Shown: piece after piece, positions 54,101 to 63,605 of the stretch
How the letters are laid out: every line of letters starts with the position of its first letter
How positions within the stretch are numbered: position 1 is the stretch's first letter
From: Bolinopsis microptera
Taxonomy: Eukaryota > Ctenophora > Tentaculata > Lobata > Bolinopsidae
Direction: 5' to 3'
NCBI RefSeq assembly: GCF_026151205.1
Contig: NC_087082.1
Location: 7,819,908 to 7,883,907, forward strand
DNA: 64,000 bases
Notes under the pieces: model-generated
What the model saw: the letters and a program-made list of their open reading frames with translations, nothing else
What the model was told of the DNA's origin: nothing
Database searches by the model: none
Made by a program: the position numbers and the translations under genes

Positions 54101-57100
54101 AAGGAGGAAAGCGAACACAGCTCGAAGAGACTCAAGGATGGGTAGTTGGTTACTTACCCAGAATACCAGATTATTATCAGTTTGAATTGCCCGCTTCAGC
54201 TAATCTTATATATAATGACGTCGTTTTTAATTTCATGGATTTAGATGTTATACCAGTCTTTATGTGGTGCAATTAACTTTGTATCCAAGTGAATTGCTCA
54301 AAATATTCATGTGAAGTATGTGAAGTATACTCGGAACAATGTTCTGCCAGAGAGTCTTATCATAATAACTTAGCAAACCGTATAGAACAAGGCTTAGCCT
54401 ACCTACTAATTAATCCTGTTACAGAATTAAGAAATTTCACTTGGAATAAGTTTTAATAGTTCTCGATATCTATATTTTTGCTGTCAGGTGACATATCGTT
54501 AACTTGCAAACCAACGCATATTATTACAAAAATTCGTATCATTTATGAGAAGGATTAATTTCAAAATGTTTAAAATTATGTTCTTGATCCTTAACTTCGA
54601 GGTGTTCATAATGGGAGGTTTTAGGTTTCACAATGTATGTCAAATGCCCTCTGATGTAATACCAAACAATGACGTGGCATTGTAATTTGTTAAAACTTGG
54701 TAACGAAAAAAAAAACGAATACATCAATCCACTGGTGTGACTTTGGGAGTCAAAAGTAGAAACACGAATAGTTATTTATATAGTGAATTATGACCGCAAT
54801 CCACGCTATTTAACGACTACTTGTAAAATCTGATTGGAAAAAATGTGTTACGTGTACGACCGTGCAATGTCCAAACAAAGGGACTCGAACATGACTTGCC
54901 TTCCTGTTCTATGATAAATAAATGAAATGAGAAATTGTAAAATTATGAGGCTTACCTTCTTACAGCGCCCTCGACAAGTCGTATTTTAAAGGAAATTATT
55001 GACAGAACCTGAAACAAATAAGGTGTTACCTTAAATAAGTTGTTAAATAAGATTAAGGTGTTACCTTAAATGGACTATTCGAAAGAAAGATGTCATTGAA
55101 CAGAGTCTAGATGAAAGTGGACACATATCATTGCATATTTCTAAAGTAATGGACTTTAGAAAAAATATCAACTAACCGTTTCAAACGATTTCATTTCTCT
55201 AGCTTTGAGAAGAAACCTCGTGCCTTTGTCACTTGGTAACCCATTCCTAAACACTCTGAAAGTATTTTTGTTACAGTTCAAATACCATTATTTTTTGCCT
55301 AATGAGCAACTATATGAATTCTATTCATAAAGTTTATTAATGCAGATTTACGTTGTGATAGCATCTCAACTAATCCCCACTCATGACTCAAGAGATCTAT
55401 ATTTTTGTAAATTATATTCAAAATAAGGAACTACTAAATCGCCAGTAATCAGCACACAAAAATTCATCATAAAAAATGTTAATTAAAATAATAATAAATT
55501 GAAATTTAATAACACCACTTTTAAGATACAACTTGAACTAGTCATCCCAAAAAATAACTTAAACTAGATAAGTAGAGGTAGCTTTTATAGCTTGAAAATA
55601 AATTGTACATTTACATTTATGATTTGTACATTTACATTTATGATTTGTAAATTGTAATTTGTAACCGCTCTGCTGCCGTGAAAGTTGGCTAAGTATATGA
55701 CGCTTTCATAAATCATCCCCCCCCCCCCCCCCCCCCCCCCAATTTATTCTGCCACTATTGATCCCAGACTAATAGCTATCACACTCAAAAAGCGTTGTTC
55801 AAATTTTGTCATTATATAAACACCTTCAATTGGATGACGCGAAAACTTTTGTTCACACTTTCCTTTAGAATTCTCTTTCAAAGCGAGTTCTTTTATCTAT
55901 TTGAACGGACCAAGGCCTTCTGTCTTGTCATTAGAAGAAAGGATAAATTGTTGTTACATAACTACAAGTCTGGGTACGCGCAAAAAGAGCATTTTTGGAT
56001 ATAGAACTAGGCCAGTAGATCTTTAGGAAGCTTGTCAAATGACCAGAAGGTAGTAAGATGAGGTAAAACTGAAGTGTAAAATAAATTTGGGTTGTGCCTG
56101 GGCATGATACATATTTGATAGATTTGAGATTACAAAAGTTTAACCGTCTGTTTTATCAAAGTGTCGAGTACACAAAGATTCCTCAAGTTATGACATAACG
56201 AGGAAATACCAGAGTACAATAAGAATCGAACCAGGAAGTCACCACACTCGACCATCAGGACTCAGGAGACTTTTATCTCCATTATTTCTAATATTCGTTG
56301 TCATTTGTTAAGCTTCAAGTAGCCGAAAAAATCATAATGTTCCGAACATTGATTTTCGCCATCTTCGTTCTGGCTGTGCACTGCGCGCCAATCGACTATG
56401 ATTTTGAAATAGTAGAAATGGATTTCGCACCCGAACACCAGAAAAAAAAGAAATCTAGATTTGGAATTAGCACTTTTACTGGTCCTGTCACAAAGGCCGG
56501 AAAAGGAATTACCGGTGGCGTCAGCAAAGTAGGCAGTAAAGCGACAAATGGAGTCAAATCTGCAGGAAGCAATGTTCCGGGAATGAAGAAGAAGAAGACG
56601 GTAGCAAAGAAAGGAGGGAAGAAATCAAAGAAATCTAGCTTTGGAATTAGCACTTTTACTGGTCCTGTCACAAAGGCCGGAAAAGGAATTTCCGGTGGCG
56701 TCAGTAAAGTAGGCAGTAAAGCGACAAATGGAGTCAAATCTGCAGGAAGCAATGTTCCGGGAATGAAGAAGAAGAAGACGGTAGCAAAGAAAGGAGGAAA
56801 GAAATCAAAGAAATCTAGCTTTGGAATTAGCACTTTTACTGGTCCTGTCACAAAGGCCGGAAAAGGAATTTCTGGTGGCGTCAGCAAAGTAGGCAGTAAA
56901 GCGACAAATGGAGTCAAATCTGTAGGAGGCAAGGTTCCGGGAATGAAGAAGAAGAAGACGGTAGCAAAGAAGACGGTCGCAAAGAAGACGGTAGCAAAGA
57001 AGACAGTAGCAAAGAAGACGGTAGCAAAGAAAGGAGGAAAGAAAGGAGGAAAGAAGCATTAAACAGTCAACATGTTGCAGTAGATCTAAAGAGAACTCTT

Positions 57101-60100
57101 AGCTTAACCACTAACCAGTAACACTTGACCGTGATCGGAGATGTATTGGAGTAAACATATAGAGTACAGACTTCGCCTTGATTTATTTTATGAGGATTAT
57201 GTATTTTCGAGATTATCTAGAATAAGCTCCTTAAGCGTACCCACATCAGGGACGAAAATGATTATTATCAATAAAAATTCGTTGTTTAATTATGTAATGT
57301 GTCTAAAATATAAAGTAAAAAATTCGATATTATAAAATAAAAAAGGTATCACCAGCCGAAGCTGTACCAAATCACAGCTTGGTAACTGGCCGACTTGCAT
57401 CCGACCGGATTTGAACCCGGGTCTTCTGCTTGGGAGGCGATCGTATTATCACTACACCAGCCGGCCGACTAAGGCCGGCTAAGTACATGACGCTTTAATA
57501 ATTCTTCCCGCCCCCACTTATTCTGCCACTATTGATCCCAGACTAATGGCTTTCAGTAATTCAGTTTCACACTCAAAAAGCGTTGTTCGAATTTTGTCAT
57601 TATATAAACACCTTCAATTGGACGACACCAAAACTTTTGTTCACACTTTCCTTTAGAACTCTCTTTCAAAGCGAGTTCTTTAATCTATTTGAACGGACCA
57701 AGGCCTTCTGTCTTGTCATTAGAAGAAAGGATAAATTGTTGATACATAACTATAAGTCTGGGTACGCGCAAAAAGAGCCTTTTTGGATATAGCCTTTTTT
57801 GAAGAAGCTTGTCAAATGACCAGAAGGTAATAAGAGAAAGTAAAACTGAAGTGTAAAATAAACTTGGGTTGTGCCTGGGCATGATATATTTTTGATAGAT
57901 TTGAGATTACAAAAGTTTAACCGTCTGTTTTTATCAAAGTATCGAGTATACAAAGATTCCTCATAACAAGGAAATACCAGAGTACAATAAGAACCGAACC
58001 TTGATCATCAGGAGACTTTTATCTCTATTGTTTCTAAGATTCGTTGTCATTTGTTAAGCTTGTGGTCGAAAAAATAATAATGTTCCGAACATTGATTTTC
58101 GCCATCTTCGTTCTGGCTGTGCACTGCGCGCCAATCGACTATGATTTTGAAATAGTAGAAACGGATTTCGCACCAGAGCACCAGAAAAAAAAGAAATCTA
58201 GTTTTGGAATTAGGACTTTTACTGGTCCTGTTACAAAGGCCGGAAAAGGAATTACCGGTGGCGTCAGTAAAGTAGGCAGTAAAGCGACAAATGGAGTCAA
58301 ATCTGTAGGAAGCAAGGTTCCGGGAATGAAGAAGAAGAAGAAGACGGTAGCAAAGAAAGGAGGAAAGAAATCAAAGAAATCTAGCTTTGGAATTAGCACT
58401 TTTACTGGTCCTGTCACAAAGGCCGGAAAAGGAATTTCCGGTGGCGTCAGCAAAGTAGGCAGTAAAGCGACAAATGGAGTCAAATCTGCAGGAAGCGATG
58501 TTCCGGGAATCAAGAAGAAAAAGACGGTAGCAAAAAAGACGGTAGCAAAGAAAGGAGGAAAGAAGACGGTAGCAAAGAAAGGAGGAAAGAAAGGAGGAAA
58601 GAAAGGAGGAAAGAAATCAAAGAAATCTAGCTTTGGAATTAGCACTTTTACTGGTCCTGTCACAAAGGCCGGAAAAGGAATTTCCGGTAGCGTTAGCAAA
58701 GTAGGCAGTAAAGCGACAAATGGAGTCAAATCTGCAGGAAGCAAGGTTCCGGGAATGAAGAAGAAGAAGAAGACGGTAGCAAAGAAAGGAGGAATGAAAT
58801 CAAAGAAATCTAGCTTTGGAATTAGCACTTTTACTGGTCCTGTCACAAAGGCCGGAAAAGGAATTTCCGGTGGCGTCAGCAAAGTAGGCAGTAAAGCGAC
58901 AAATGGAGTCAAATCTGCAGGAAGCAATGTTCCGGGAATCAAGAAGAAAAAGACGGTAGCAAAGAAGACAGTAGCAAAGAAGACGGTATCAAAGAAAGGA
59001 GGAAAGAAGACGGTAGCAAAGAAAGGAGGAAAGAAGACGGTAGCAAAGAAAGGAGGAAAGAAAGGAGGAAAGAAAGGAGGAAAGAAAGGAGGAAAGAAAT
59101 CAAAGAAATCTAGCTTTGGAATTAGCACTTTTACTGGTCCTGTCACAAAGGCCGGAAAAGGAATTTCCGGTGGTGTCAGCAAAGTAGGCAGTAAAGCGAC
59201 AAATGGAGTCAAATCTGCAGGAAGCAAGGTTCCGGGAATGAAGAAGAAGAAGAAGACGGTAGCAAAGAAAGGAGGAAAGAAATCAAAGAAATCTAGCTTT
59301 GGAATTAGCACTTTTACTGGTCCTGTCACAAAGGCCGGAAAAGGAATTACCGGTGGTGTCAGCAAAGTAGGCAGTAAAGCGACAAATGGAGTCAAATCTG
59401 CAGGAAGCAATGTTCCGGGAATCAAGAAGAAAAAGACGGTAGCAAAGAAAGGAGGAAAGAAGGGAGGAAAGAAATCAAAGAAATCTAGCTTTGGAATTAG
59501 CACTTTTACTGGTCCTGTCACAAAGGCCGGAAAAGGAATTTCCGGTGGTGTCAGCAAAGTAGGCAGTAAAGAGACAAATGGAGTCAAATCTGCAGGAAGC
59601 AAGGTTCCGGGAATGAAGAAGAAGACGGTAGCAAAGAAAGGAGGAAAGAAATCAAAGAAATCTAGCTTTGGAATTAGCACTTTTACTGGTCCTGTCACAA
59701 AGGCCGGAAAAGGAATTTCCGGTGGTGTCAGCAAAGTAGGCAGTAAAGCGACAAATGGAGTCAAATCTGCAGGAAGCAAGGTTCCGGGAATGAAGAAGAA
59801 GAAGAAGAAGACGGTAGCAAAGAAAGGAGGAAAGAAATCAAAGAAATCTAGCTTTGGAATTAGTACTTTTACTGGTCCTGTCAGAAAGGCCGGAAAAGGA
59901 ATTTCCGGTGGTGTTAGCAAAGTAGGCAGTAAAGCGACAAATGGAGTCAAATCTGCAGGAAGCAAGGTTCCGGGAATGAAGAAGAAGAAGACGGTAGCAA
60001 AGAAAGGAGGAAAGAAATCAAAGAAATCTAGCTTTGAAATTAGTACTTTTACTGGTCCTGTCACAAAGGTCGGAAAAGGAATTTCCGGTGGCGTCAGCAA

Positions 60101-63100
60101 AGTAGGCAGTAAAGCGACAAATGGAGTCAAATCTGCAGGAAGCAAGGTTCCGGGAATGAAGAAGAAGAAAAATACGGTAGCAAAGAAGACGGTAGCAAAG
60201 AAAGAAGGAAAGAAGACGGTAGCTAAGAAAGGAGGAAAGAAAGAAGGAAAGAAGATGGTAGCAAAGAAAGGAGGAAAGAAAGGAGGAAGGAAAGGAGGAA
60301 AGAAAGGAGGAAAGAAAGGAGGAAAGAAAGGAGGAAAGAAAGGAGGAAAGAAAGGAGGAAAGAAAGGAGGAAAGAAAGGAGGAAAGAAAGGAGGAAAGAA
60401 AGGAGGAAAGAAAGGAGGAAAGAAAGGAGGAAAGAAAGGAGGAAAGAAAGGAGGAAAGAAAGGAGGAAAGAAAGGAGGAAAGAAAGGAGGAAAGAAAGGA
60501 GGAAAGAAGCATTAAACAGTCAAAATGTTGCAGTAGATCTAAAGAGAACTCTTAGCTTAACCACTAACCAGTAACACTTGACCGTGATCGGAGATGTATT
60601 GAAGTAAACATATAGAGTACAGACTTCGCCTTGATTTATTTTATGAGGATTATGTATTTTCTTAAGTGTTCCCACATCAGGGACGAAAATAACTATTATC
60701 AAAAAAAATTCCTTGTTTAATTATGTAATGTGTCTAAAATATAAAGTAAAAAATACAATATTATAAAATAAAAAGGTTAACTACCACTGATGTATCTTTA
60801 TCAAGCATACAGATTGCAGAAAAATGCTCGCAAGGTGATAGAAGCTTTATCATGTCAAGGCAGTCTATGGTGTTATACAATATACACATTACACATTTAC
60901 ACAGCTACATGCAGGTTACACGTACGTGTATTGAAGTGCGGATTAGCTATAGATCAGTTTATTTGAAAACTGATAAAATTACAACTCACGTAAATTGGAC
61001 TGGCTGTCTGACTTTGTGGAACTGTGCGGATCTTTGGGCGTACTTTTTATTCTTCTTCGGTAAAACCAAGGGTGGAGGATCATCAGCGAGAAATCCGGGC
61101 TGAAATTGGAAGGATTAACAGTTGACTACTTGACTAGGGCGATTGTATTGGGAATTCATGACAAGAGGCACGAATGATGGTGGGGAGCTGGGAGGTGAGA
61201 CATGCTTTTTTGACATGTGACAGCAACTATTAACCTATCAGCTTCTATCTTTGAAAATTAAATTATCTTTTATTTTTACATTATAATTAGCTATGTCATT
61301 TGTAACGGTTCGTTGCAATCTTTAAAGCCAACTTCATTGATAACAATTTGGCCGTGTAAATAGTAGATTAAAAATGTTATAAATGATTCACGAAATTTTT
61401 GGCATTCCACACGTCTTTACGATCGGAGAGCACAGTGGTAATTATGATGGGTAAATTCCTGATTCAGTTATTTCGTCGGGTATTCGATTAAATTAAAATT
61501 ACTTTACGATCGAACCATCTGAACTCTGTCTGACGTTTCATTACAGCAATCACGATTATTGTGTTACCAAAACTTTTATTAAATCTTCAATCATATACAT
61601 ACGAGACTCCTTTGCGCAATGATGACTCCTGTACATTACTCTTCATATTTACTTCGACATGACATTAGCAGATCCCGGTTGGTTGCCGGGCGACTAATGT
61701 CATAACAGTAAACTCCCTCCTTGCCTGGGAGAATGGCCAGCTACCATTCCGGATAATAATTAGTAGTCAAGGTAACAGAGGACGTACACAAGTAAGTACA
61801 AAAGGTAAGGCCGTCATATGTGTCATTACTTGTTAGGAAAACGCAGCGCTCCCTACAGAGTAGCAGCCTGTCTCTCAAATACTGAACCTACTGTTAGCCC
61901 CACAGTAATTCATGGATTGCATTTCAACACGGTGCCCTATTGCCCCACTCATTTTAAACAATGCATCATTTAACCGGTCAATATGCTCATTTGTGCCCTA
62001 ATGAAAAATTATAGCACCATAATTTATCAGACATTGCATGAGTATCGTGATACTGAACTCTGATTAAGTTGTCGAACTGAGGGCCTATCATTACTCATCC
62101 TTACAATTGTTCTATAAAATACTGGTTGTCTTATCAGTTATCACAGACTCGCAGTATTGAATATTATTTTAATTCGAATCAAGACTACAGTGTAAGCTGC
62201 ACTGGTTAACATCAGAAATAAATGCGCTGCAAAGAAGTAACCGATAAGATAACAGAGAAAACAGAAAATTCTTACCCCTGCAGAGAACTTGTCGACGTTC
62301 CGATTGACCAACATGATACAGCGAGATCGAGCACTAAGTTTGATCGAATGTTTCCGATTCATAGACAGACGACTTTAATAAACACTGCCACCAGAAAAAT
62401 AAAACAGAGATAAAATGTAGCATGCTGAGCGATTCTTGTAATAGAGACGTAATCATTATCAAGTGCATGATCCGCAAGCCAAATAATTATTCAAGTATTT
62501 GTTCTACTATTCGATGTTCCTTCACAGAGCATTTATAATGTCGACGTAGTTGTCACAGCTACCGGTGGGATCAAATTAGACTTACAGCCTATCGGAAGTA
62601 GCGATTCGATGAGAATTAATGGTTTGAAATATTTTACTTTATATTTCGCAATGATTGTCGAGCCCCTTGAAAATATCGATGTCATGACGTCGTTGCTTTA
62701 AATTTAGCTATTTGAGTATTTGTAATGTCGTATCAAATATATGATATAATACTCATATGTAGAATTTTTGAAGTTTCATGGCGCGAACAGCTTAATTTCA
62801 GTGAAACCAGATACATTTGGTAACTTACCTTTATCTTCGCTGTAAAGCCCCAATTCTTGCCGGGTGATAGTTGCGGGTTGTAACTGAAAATTATTCATAT
62901 CAATATAGCTAAAATCAAATATTCAATTATTACAATAAAACTAAAATAAGAATTAAATATTCGACACACAACATTAAAATCCCGACACACAACATTTTTC
63001 AATGTTACGAACAGTGAGCGAATGATTTTCATTAATGAACATCACATTATATTAATAATTCGTCCAACTGAACACCTGCAGTTTTAAAATTAATTTTAAA

Positions 63101-63605
63101 GATTAAACACAAAGTGGTTTGTAAAGTGCAGGAGGTAACATTGATTTATCATATCAAACAAAAAATAACCCAAATTATAGATTTTTGTTTGTAGGACGTT
63201 AATTGTTCCGTCTATTAACTATTAAAATGTATTTTTATACACTTGCACCCGAACCCTGCATTTAAAATAACGTAACTTTTAAACTATTCTTCTGTTATAT
63301 TATATTACTCAATATATAGCATATACTGACTTGATCTTCTTAAAGCGCTCGCTGCCCCCAGCAACATACGTAGCGCCTCCTTCTAGATCATCAATACCGA
63401 GAACTTGTCTGCTGCCTTTGGGTGTGTATAGTCGTCGGACAGCGCCAAAAGGCGCACTTATTTGATGGGTTATGTCAGAAAGGAGCGCATCGAATGTCCG
63501 GTAACGCCTGCGGCTCACTACAAACTTTCTGCCCTCATATTTCCCGTCACCGTTTCTTAGAACAGTAACATGTTTTGCGGGAGTCGTATCAACTGATAGA
63601 GCCAT
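39177..63605 (-). CDS. DCDC2: DCDC2-like double doublecortin-domain protein, about 1085 aa, 17 exons
   Basis: Exons: 63605-63331, 62883-62829, 61099-60990, 55255-55177, 55008-54956, 49229-49095, 48943-48901, 48527-47921, 46199-45900, 45417-45154, 44667-44419, 43871-43623, 43074-42826, 41478-41209, 40426-40256, 39551-39504, 39277-39177. Every phase fits. Doublecortin domain 1 is in exon 1: HVTVLRNGDG, YRTFDALLSDIT, GAVRRLYTPKG, GGATYVAGGSERFKK. Domain 2 spans exons 4-6: VFRNGLPSDKG, KSFETVLSII, EGAVRRLFTLEGG, GGIYVACGHRRF. Such domains bind microtubules; DCDC2 acts in cilia. The C-terminal half is low-complexity and acidic, with repeated GELTDG...EITP...LSPFEQ modules, ending RRRSVSSSK. Exons 8-15 may be alternatively used; exon 8 could also read into a stop (terminal isoform). 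Two other genes lie in intron 3. Confidence 0.82.
40111..40203 (+). repeat. Fragment of the 0.9-kb dispersed element
   Basis: Contains GTAATCGGGTTTGGATATAT and ACAAAAGTCTGCTCCTTCG, shared with 29282-29704 and, inverted, 41761-42678. Confidence 0.7.
41761..42678 (-). mobile_element. 0.9-kb dispersed element, fullest copy
   Basis: Reverse-complement match to both ends of 29282-29704. It lies in a DCDC2 intron between two duplicated exons. No coding frame or obvious TIR was seen. Confidence 0.65.
42677..44730 (-). repeat. 796-bp tandem triplication carrying acidic exons of DCDC2
   Basis: Units start at 42677, 43479 and 44274 (each at TTACA(A)AATGCACACATTCAC). The third is partial. Each contains one 249-bp exon with almost identical sequence. 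Exon starts are 797 and 796 bp apart. Confidence 0.9.
46280..47562. mobile_element. TIR element containing a 62-bp hairpin satellite
   Basis: Outer ends share AATAAGTACAAT in inverted orientation (46281-46292 and near 47549-47560), with CTGGCCGGCTAATAACC and the related CGGCCGGATAAATGCTAATA inside. The core, 46492-47515, is about 17 copies of a 62-bp unit. It lies in DCDC2 intron 8. Confidence 0.75.
46492..47515. repeat. 62-bp satellite, about 17 units, each a hairpin
   Basis: Each unit holds GTTAGAGGGCTGTTAC-C-GTAACAGCTCTCTAAC, an imperfect palindrome, then a TTGTGTTTTGATATGGCTAT linker. A single A/T change (GTTACC or GTTTCC) alternates among units. Confidence 0.93.
49624..50294. mobile_element. 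TIR element, possibly Tc1/mariner-like, 671 bp
   Basis: Ends CAGGGTGTCAGAATTATTGG and CCAATAATTATGACACCCTG are inverted repeats. TA flanks the right end directly, and the left end with three extra bases. No transposase frame. It lies in DCDC2 intron 5. Confidence 0.75.
50634..50849 (+). other. Short open frame of unknown status, 71 aa
   Basis: ATG in good context (CTGAAGATGG). The translation MARSERIARLMSGWRLPTD and onward is not low-complexity but matches nothing I know. It is antisense inside DCDC2 intron 5 and could be chance. Confidence 0.2.
50975..51150. repeat. Dispersed repeat with CCTCGGTCGACTCAGCCGAA, copy 1
   Basis: Shares GTGTCACCTA(A/G)TCTAG, CTAAGGATCCATT, TCCTCGGTCGACTCAGCCGA and GGATACCCCTTCAGT with 63793-63945. 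The organisation is SINE-like, but no tRNA head was identified. Confidence 0.75.
51375..51621. repeat. TCGAACTAGAGTACGTG minisatellite, left part
   Basis: Repeats of GTGTCGAACTAGAGTAC with variants, interrupted by the element at 51622-52443 and resuming at 52444. Confidence 0.88.
51622..52443. mobile_element. 822-bp G/C-run-terminated TIR element inside a minisatellite
   Basis: The left end is GGGGGGGATGCAACGTCAAT and the right end is its mirror, ATTGACGTTGCATCCCCCCC. Sub-terminal arrays of the 10-bp unit TCAATTAATG lie at both ends (51637-51705 and 52300-52395). GTCGAACT occurs on both sides, which fits an 8-bp target duplication but is also the surrounding repeat unit. No ORF. Confidence 0.82.
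52444..52585. repeat. TCGAACTAGAGTACGTG minisatellite, right part
   Basis: About eight units of GTCGAACTAGAGTACGT or the GTTGAACT variant. Confidence 0.9.
52613..52813 (+). other. Short open frame of unknown status, 66 aa
   Basis: ATG context CAACAATGG. MDTLNIRYTIEQFLEAD and onward is not repeat-derived but I do not recognise it. It is antisense within DCDC2 intron 5. Confidence 0.2.
52814..54955. other. Remainder of DCDC2 intron 5
   Basis: No exon, repeat or RNA gene could be supported. A GGAGGGGTGGAGGGGTTGGA purine tract lies at about 53239-53285. Confidence 0.4.
56337..57062 (+). CDS. Secreted lysine-rich 60-aa-repeat protein, short paralog (241 aa)
   Basis: Start at the ATG at 56337, where the signal peptide begins (MFRTLIFAIFVLAVHCA). 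The frame is open further upstream but without a good start. After an acidic lead (PIDYDFEIVEMDFAPEHQ) come three near-identical 60-residue repeats: FGISTFTGPVTKAGKG, GGVSKVGSKATNGVKSAG, NVPGMKKKKTVAKKGGKKSK. The tail is five TVAKK units and GGKKGGKKH. I recognise no family. Each repeat alternates a Gly/Ser/Thr-rich stretch with a polybasic one. A TATATAA box lies at 55813-55819, possibly marking the promoter, and AATAAA at 57336. It lies antisense within DCDC2 intron 3. Secretion is well supported; function is unknown. Confidence 0.85.
   Translation: MFRTLIFAIFVLAVHCAPIDYDFEIVEMDFAPEHQKKKKSRFGISTFTGPVTKAGKGITGGVSKVGSKATNGVKSAGSNVPGMKKKKTVAKKGGKKSKKSSFGISTFTGPVTKAGKGISGGVSKVGSKATNGVKSAGSNVPGMKKKKTVAKKGGKKSKKSSFGISTFTGPVTKAGKGISGGVSKVGSKATNGVKSVGGKVPGMKKKKTVAKKTVAKKTVAKKTVAKKTVAKKGGKKGGKKH
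57346..57467 (-). mobile_element. tRNA-derived SINE, copy 2
   Basis: Same family as 15548-15771, nearly identical over the tRNA-like head and following body. It lacks the 8-bp segment CAATGCAT seen in copy 1. It sits immediately after the AATAAA of the first lysine-rich gene, at the junction of the two duplicated units. Confidence 0.85.
58080..60515 (+). CDS. Secreted lysine-rich 60-aa-repeat protein, long paralog (811 aa)
   Basis: Starts at the ATG at 58080 with the same signal peptide and acidic lead as the paralog at 56337 (one visible change in the lead, VETDF for VEMDF). It contains ten repeats of the FGISTFTGPVTKAGKG module, separated by linkers of variable length made of TVAKK and GGKK units, and ends in about twenty consecutive GGKK tetrads plus a final His. 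The 3' UTR matches the paralog, with AATAAA at 60767. The modules vary at few positions (N or K before VPG; M or I after it; R for T once), so the array expanded recently. It is in the same intron and strand as the paralog. The function is unknown; a matrix or adhesive polycation is a guess. Confidence 0.88.
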   Translation: MFRTLIFAIFVLAVHCAPIDYDFEIVETDFAPEHQKKKKSSFGIRTFTGPVTKAGKGITGGVSKVGSKATNGVKSVGSKVPGMKKKKKTVAKKGGKKSKKSSFGISTFTGPVTKAGKGISGGVSKVGSKATNGVKSAGSDVPGIKKKKTVAKKTVAKKGGKKTVAKKGGKKGGKKGGKKSKKSSFGISTFTGPVTKAGKGISGSVSKVGSKATNGVKSAGSKVPGMKKKKKTVAKKGGMKSKKSSFGISTFTGPVTKAGKGISGGVSKVGSKATNGVKSAGSNVPGIKKKKTVAKKTVAKKTVSKKGGKKTVAKKGGKKTVAKKGGKKGGKKGGKKGGKKSKKSSFGISTFTGPVTKAGKGISGGVSKVGSKATNGVKSAGSKVPGMKKKKKTVAKKGGKKSKKSSFGISTFTGPVTKAGKGITGGVSKVGSKATNGVKSAGSNVPGIKKKKTVAKKGGKKGGKKSKKSSFGISTFTGPVTKAGKGISGGVSKVGSKETNGVKSAGSKVPGMKKKTVAKKGGKKSKKSSFGISTFTGPVTKAGKGISGGVSKVGSKATNGVKSAGSKVPGMKKKKKKTVAKKGGKKSKKSSFGISTFTGPVRKAGKGISGGVSKVGSKATNGVKSAGSKVPGMKKKKTVAKKGGKKSKKSSFEISTFTGPVTKVGKGISGGVSKVGSKATNGVKSAGSKVPGMKKKKNTVAKKTVAKKEGKKTVAKKGGKKEGKKMVAKKGGKKGGRKGGKKGGKKGGKKGGKKGGKKGGKKGGKKGGKKGGKKGGKKGGKKGGKKGGKKGGKKGGKKGGKKGGKKGGKKH
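60777..60989. other. Rest of DCDC2 intron 3
   Basis: No feature recognised. Confidence 0.4.
61100..62828. other. DCDC2 intron 2
   Basis: No repeat array or gene could be supported. A 63-aa frame on the plus strand (62222-62413) has no recognisable content. Confidence 0.4.

Larger units (their letters stand above)
55678..60776 (+). repeat. Tandem gene duplication inside DCDC2 intron 3
   Basis: Unit 1 (about 55678-57344) and unit 2 (about 57469-60776) share 5' flank (GGCTAAGTA...ATGACGCTTT, TATATAAACACCTTCAATTG), coding sequence and 3' UTR (CAGTAGATCTAAAGAGAACT), including AATAAA signals at 57336-57341 and 60767-60772. A SINE lies between them. A run of 24 Cs (55717-55740) in unit 1 is only a short C-rich stretch in unit 2. 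Confidence 0.92.

Noticed and set aside
58139..60145. Minus-strand 668-aa Pro/Phe-rich frame and the 164-aa Leu/Ser frame beside it
   Set aside because: Antisense shadows of the 811-aa protein; no start context, signal peptide or homology.
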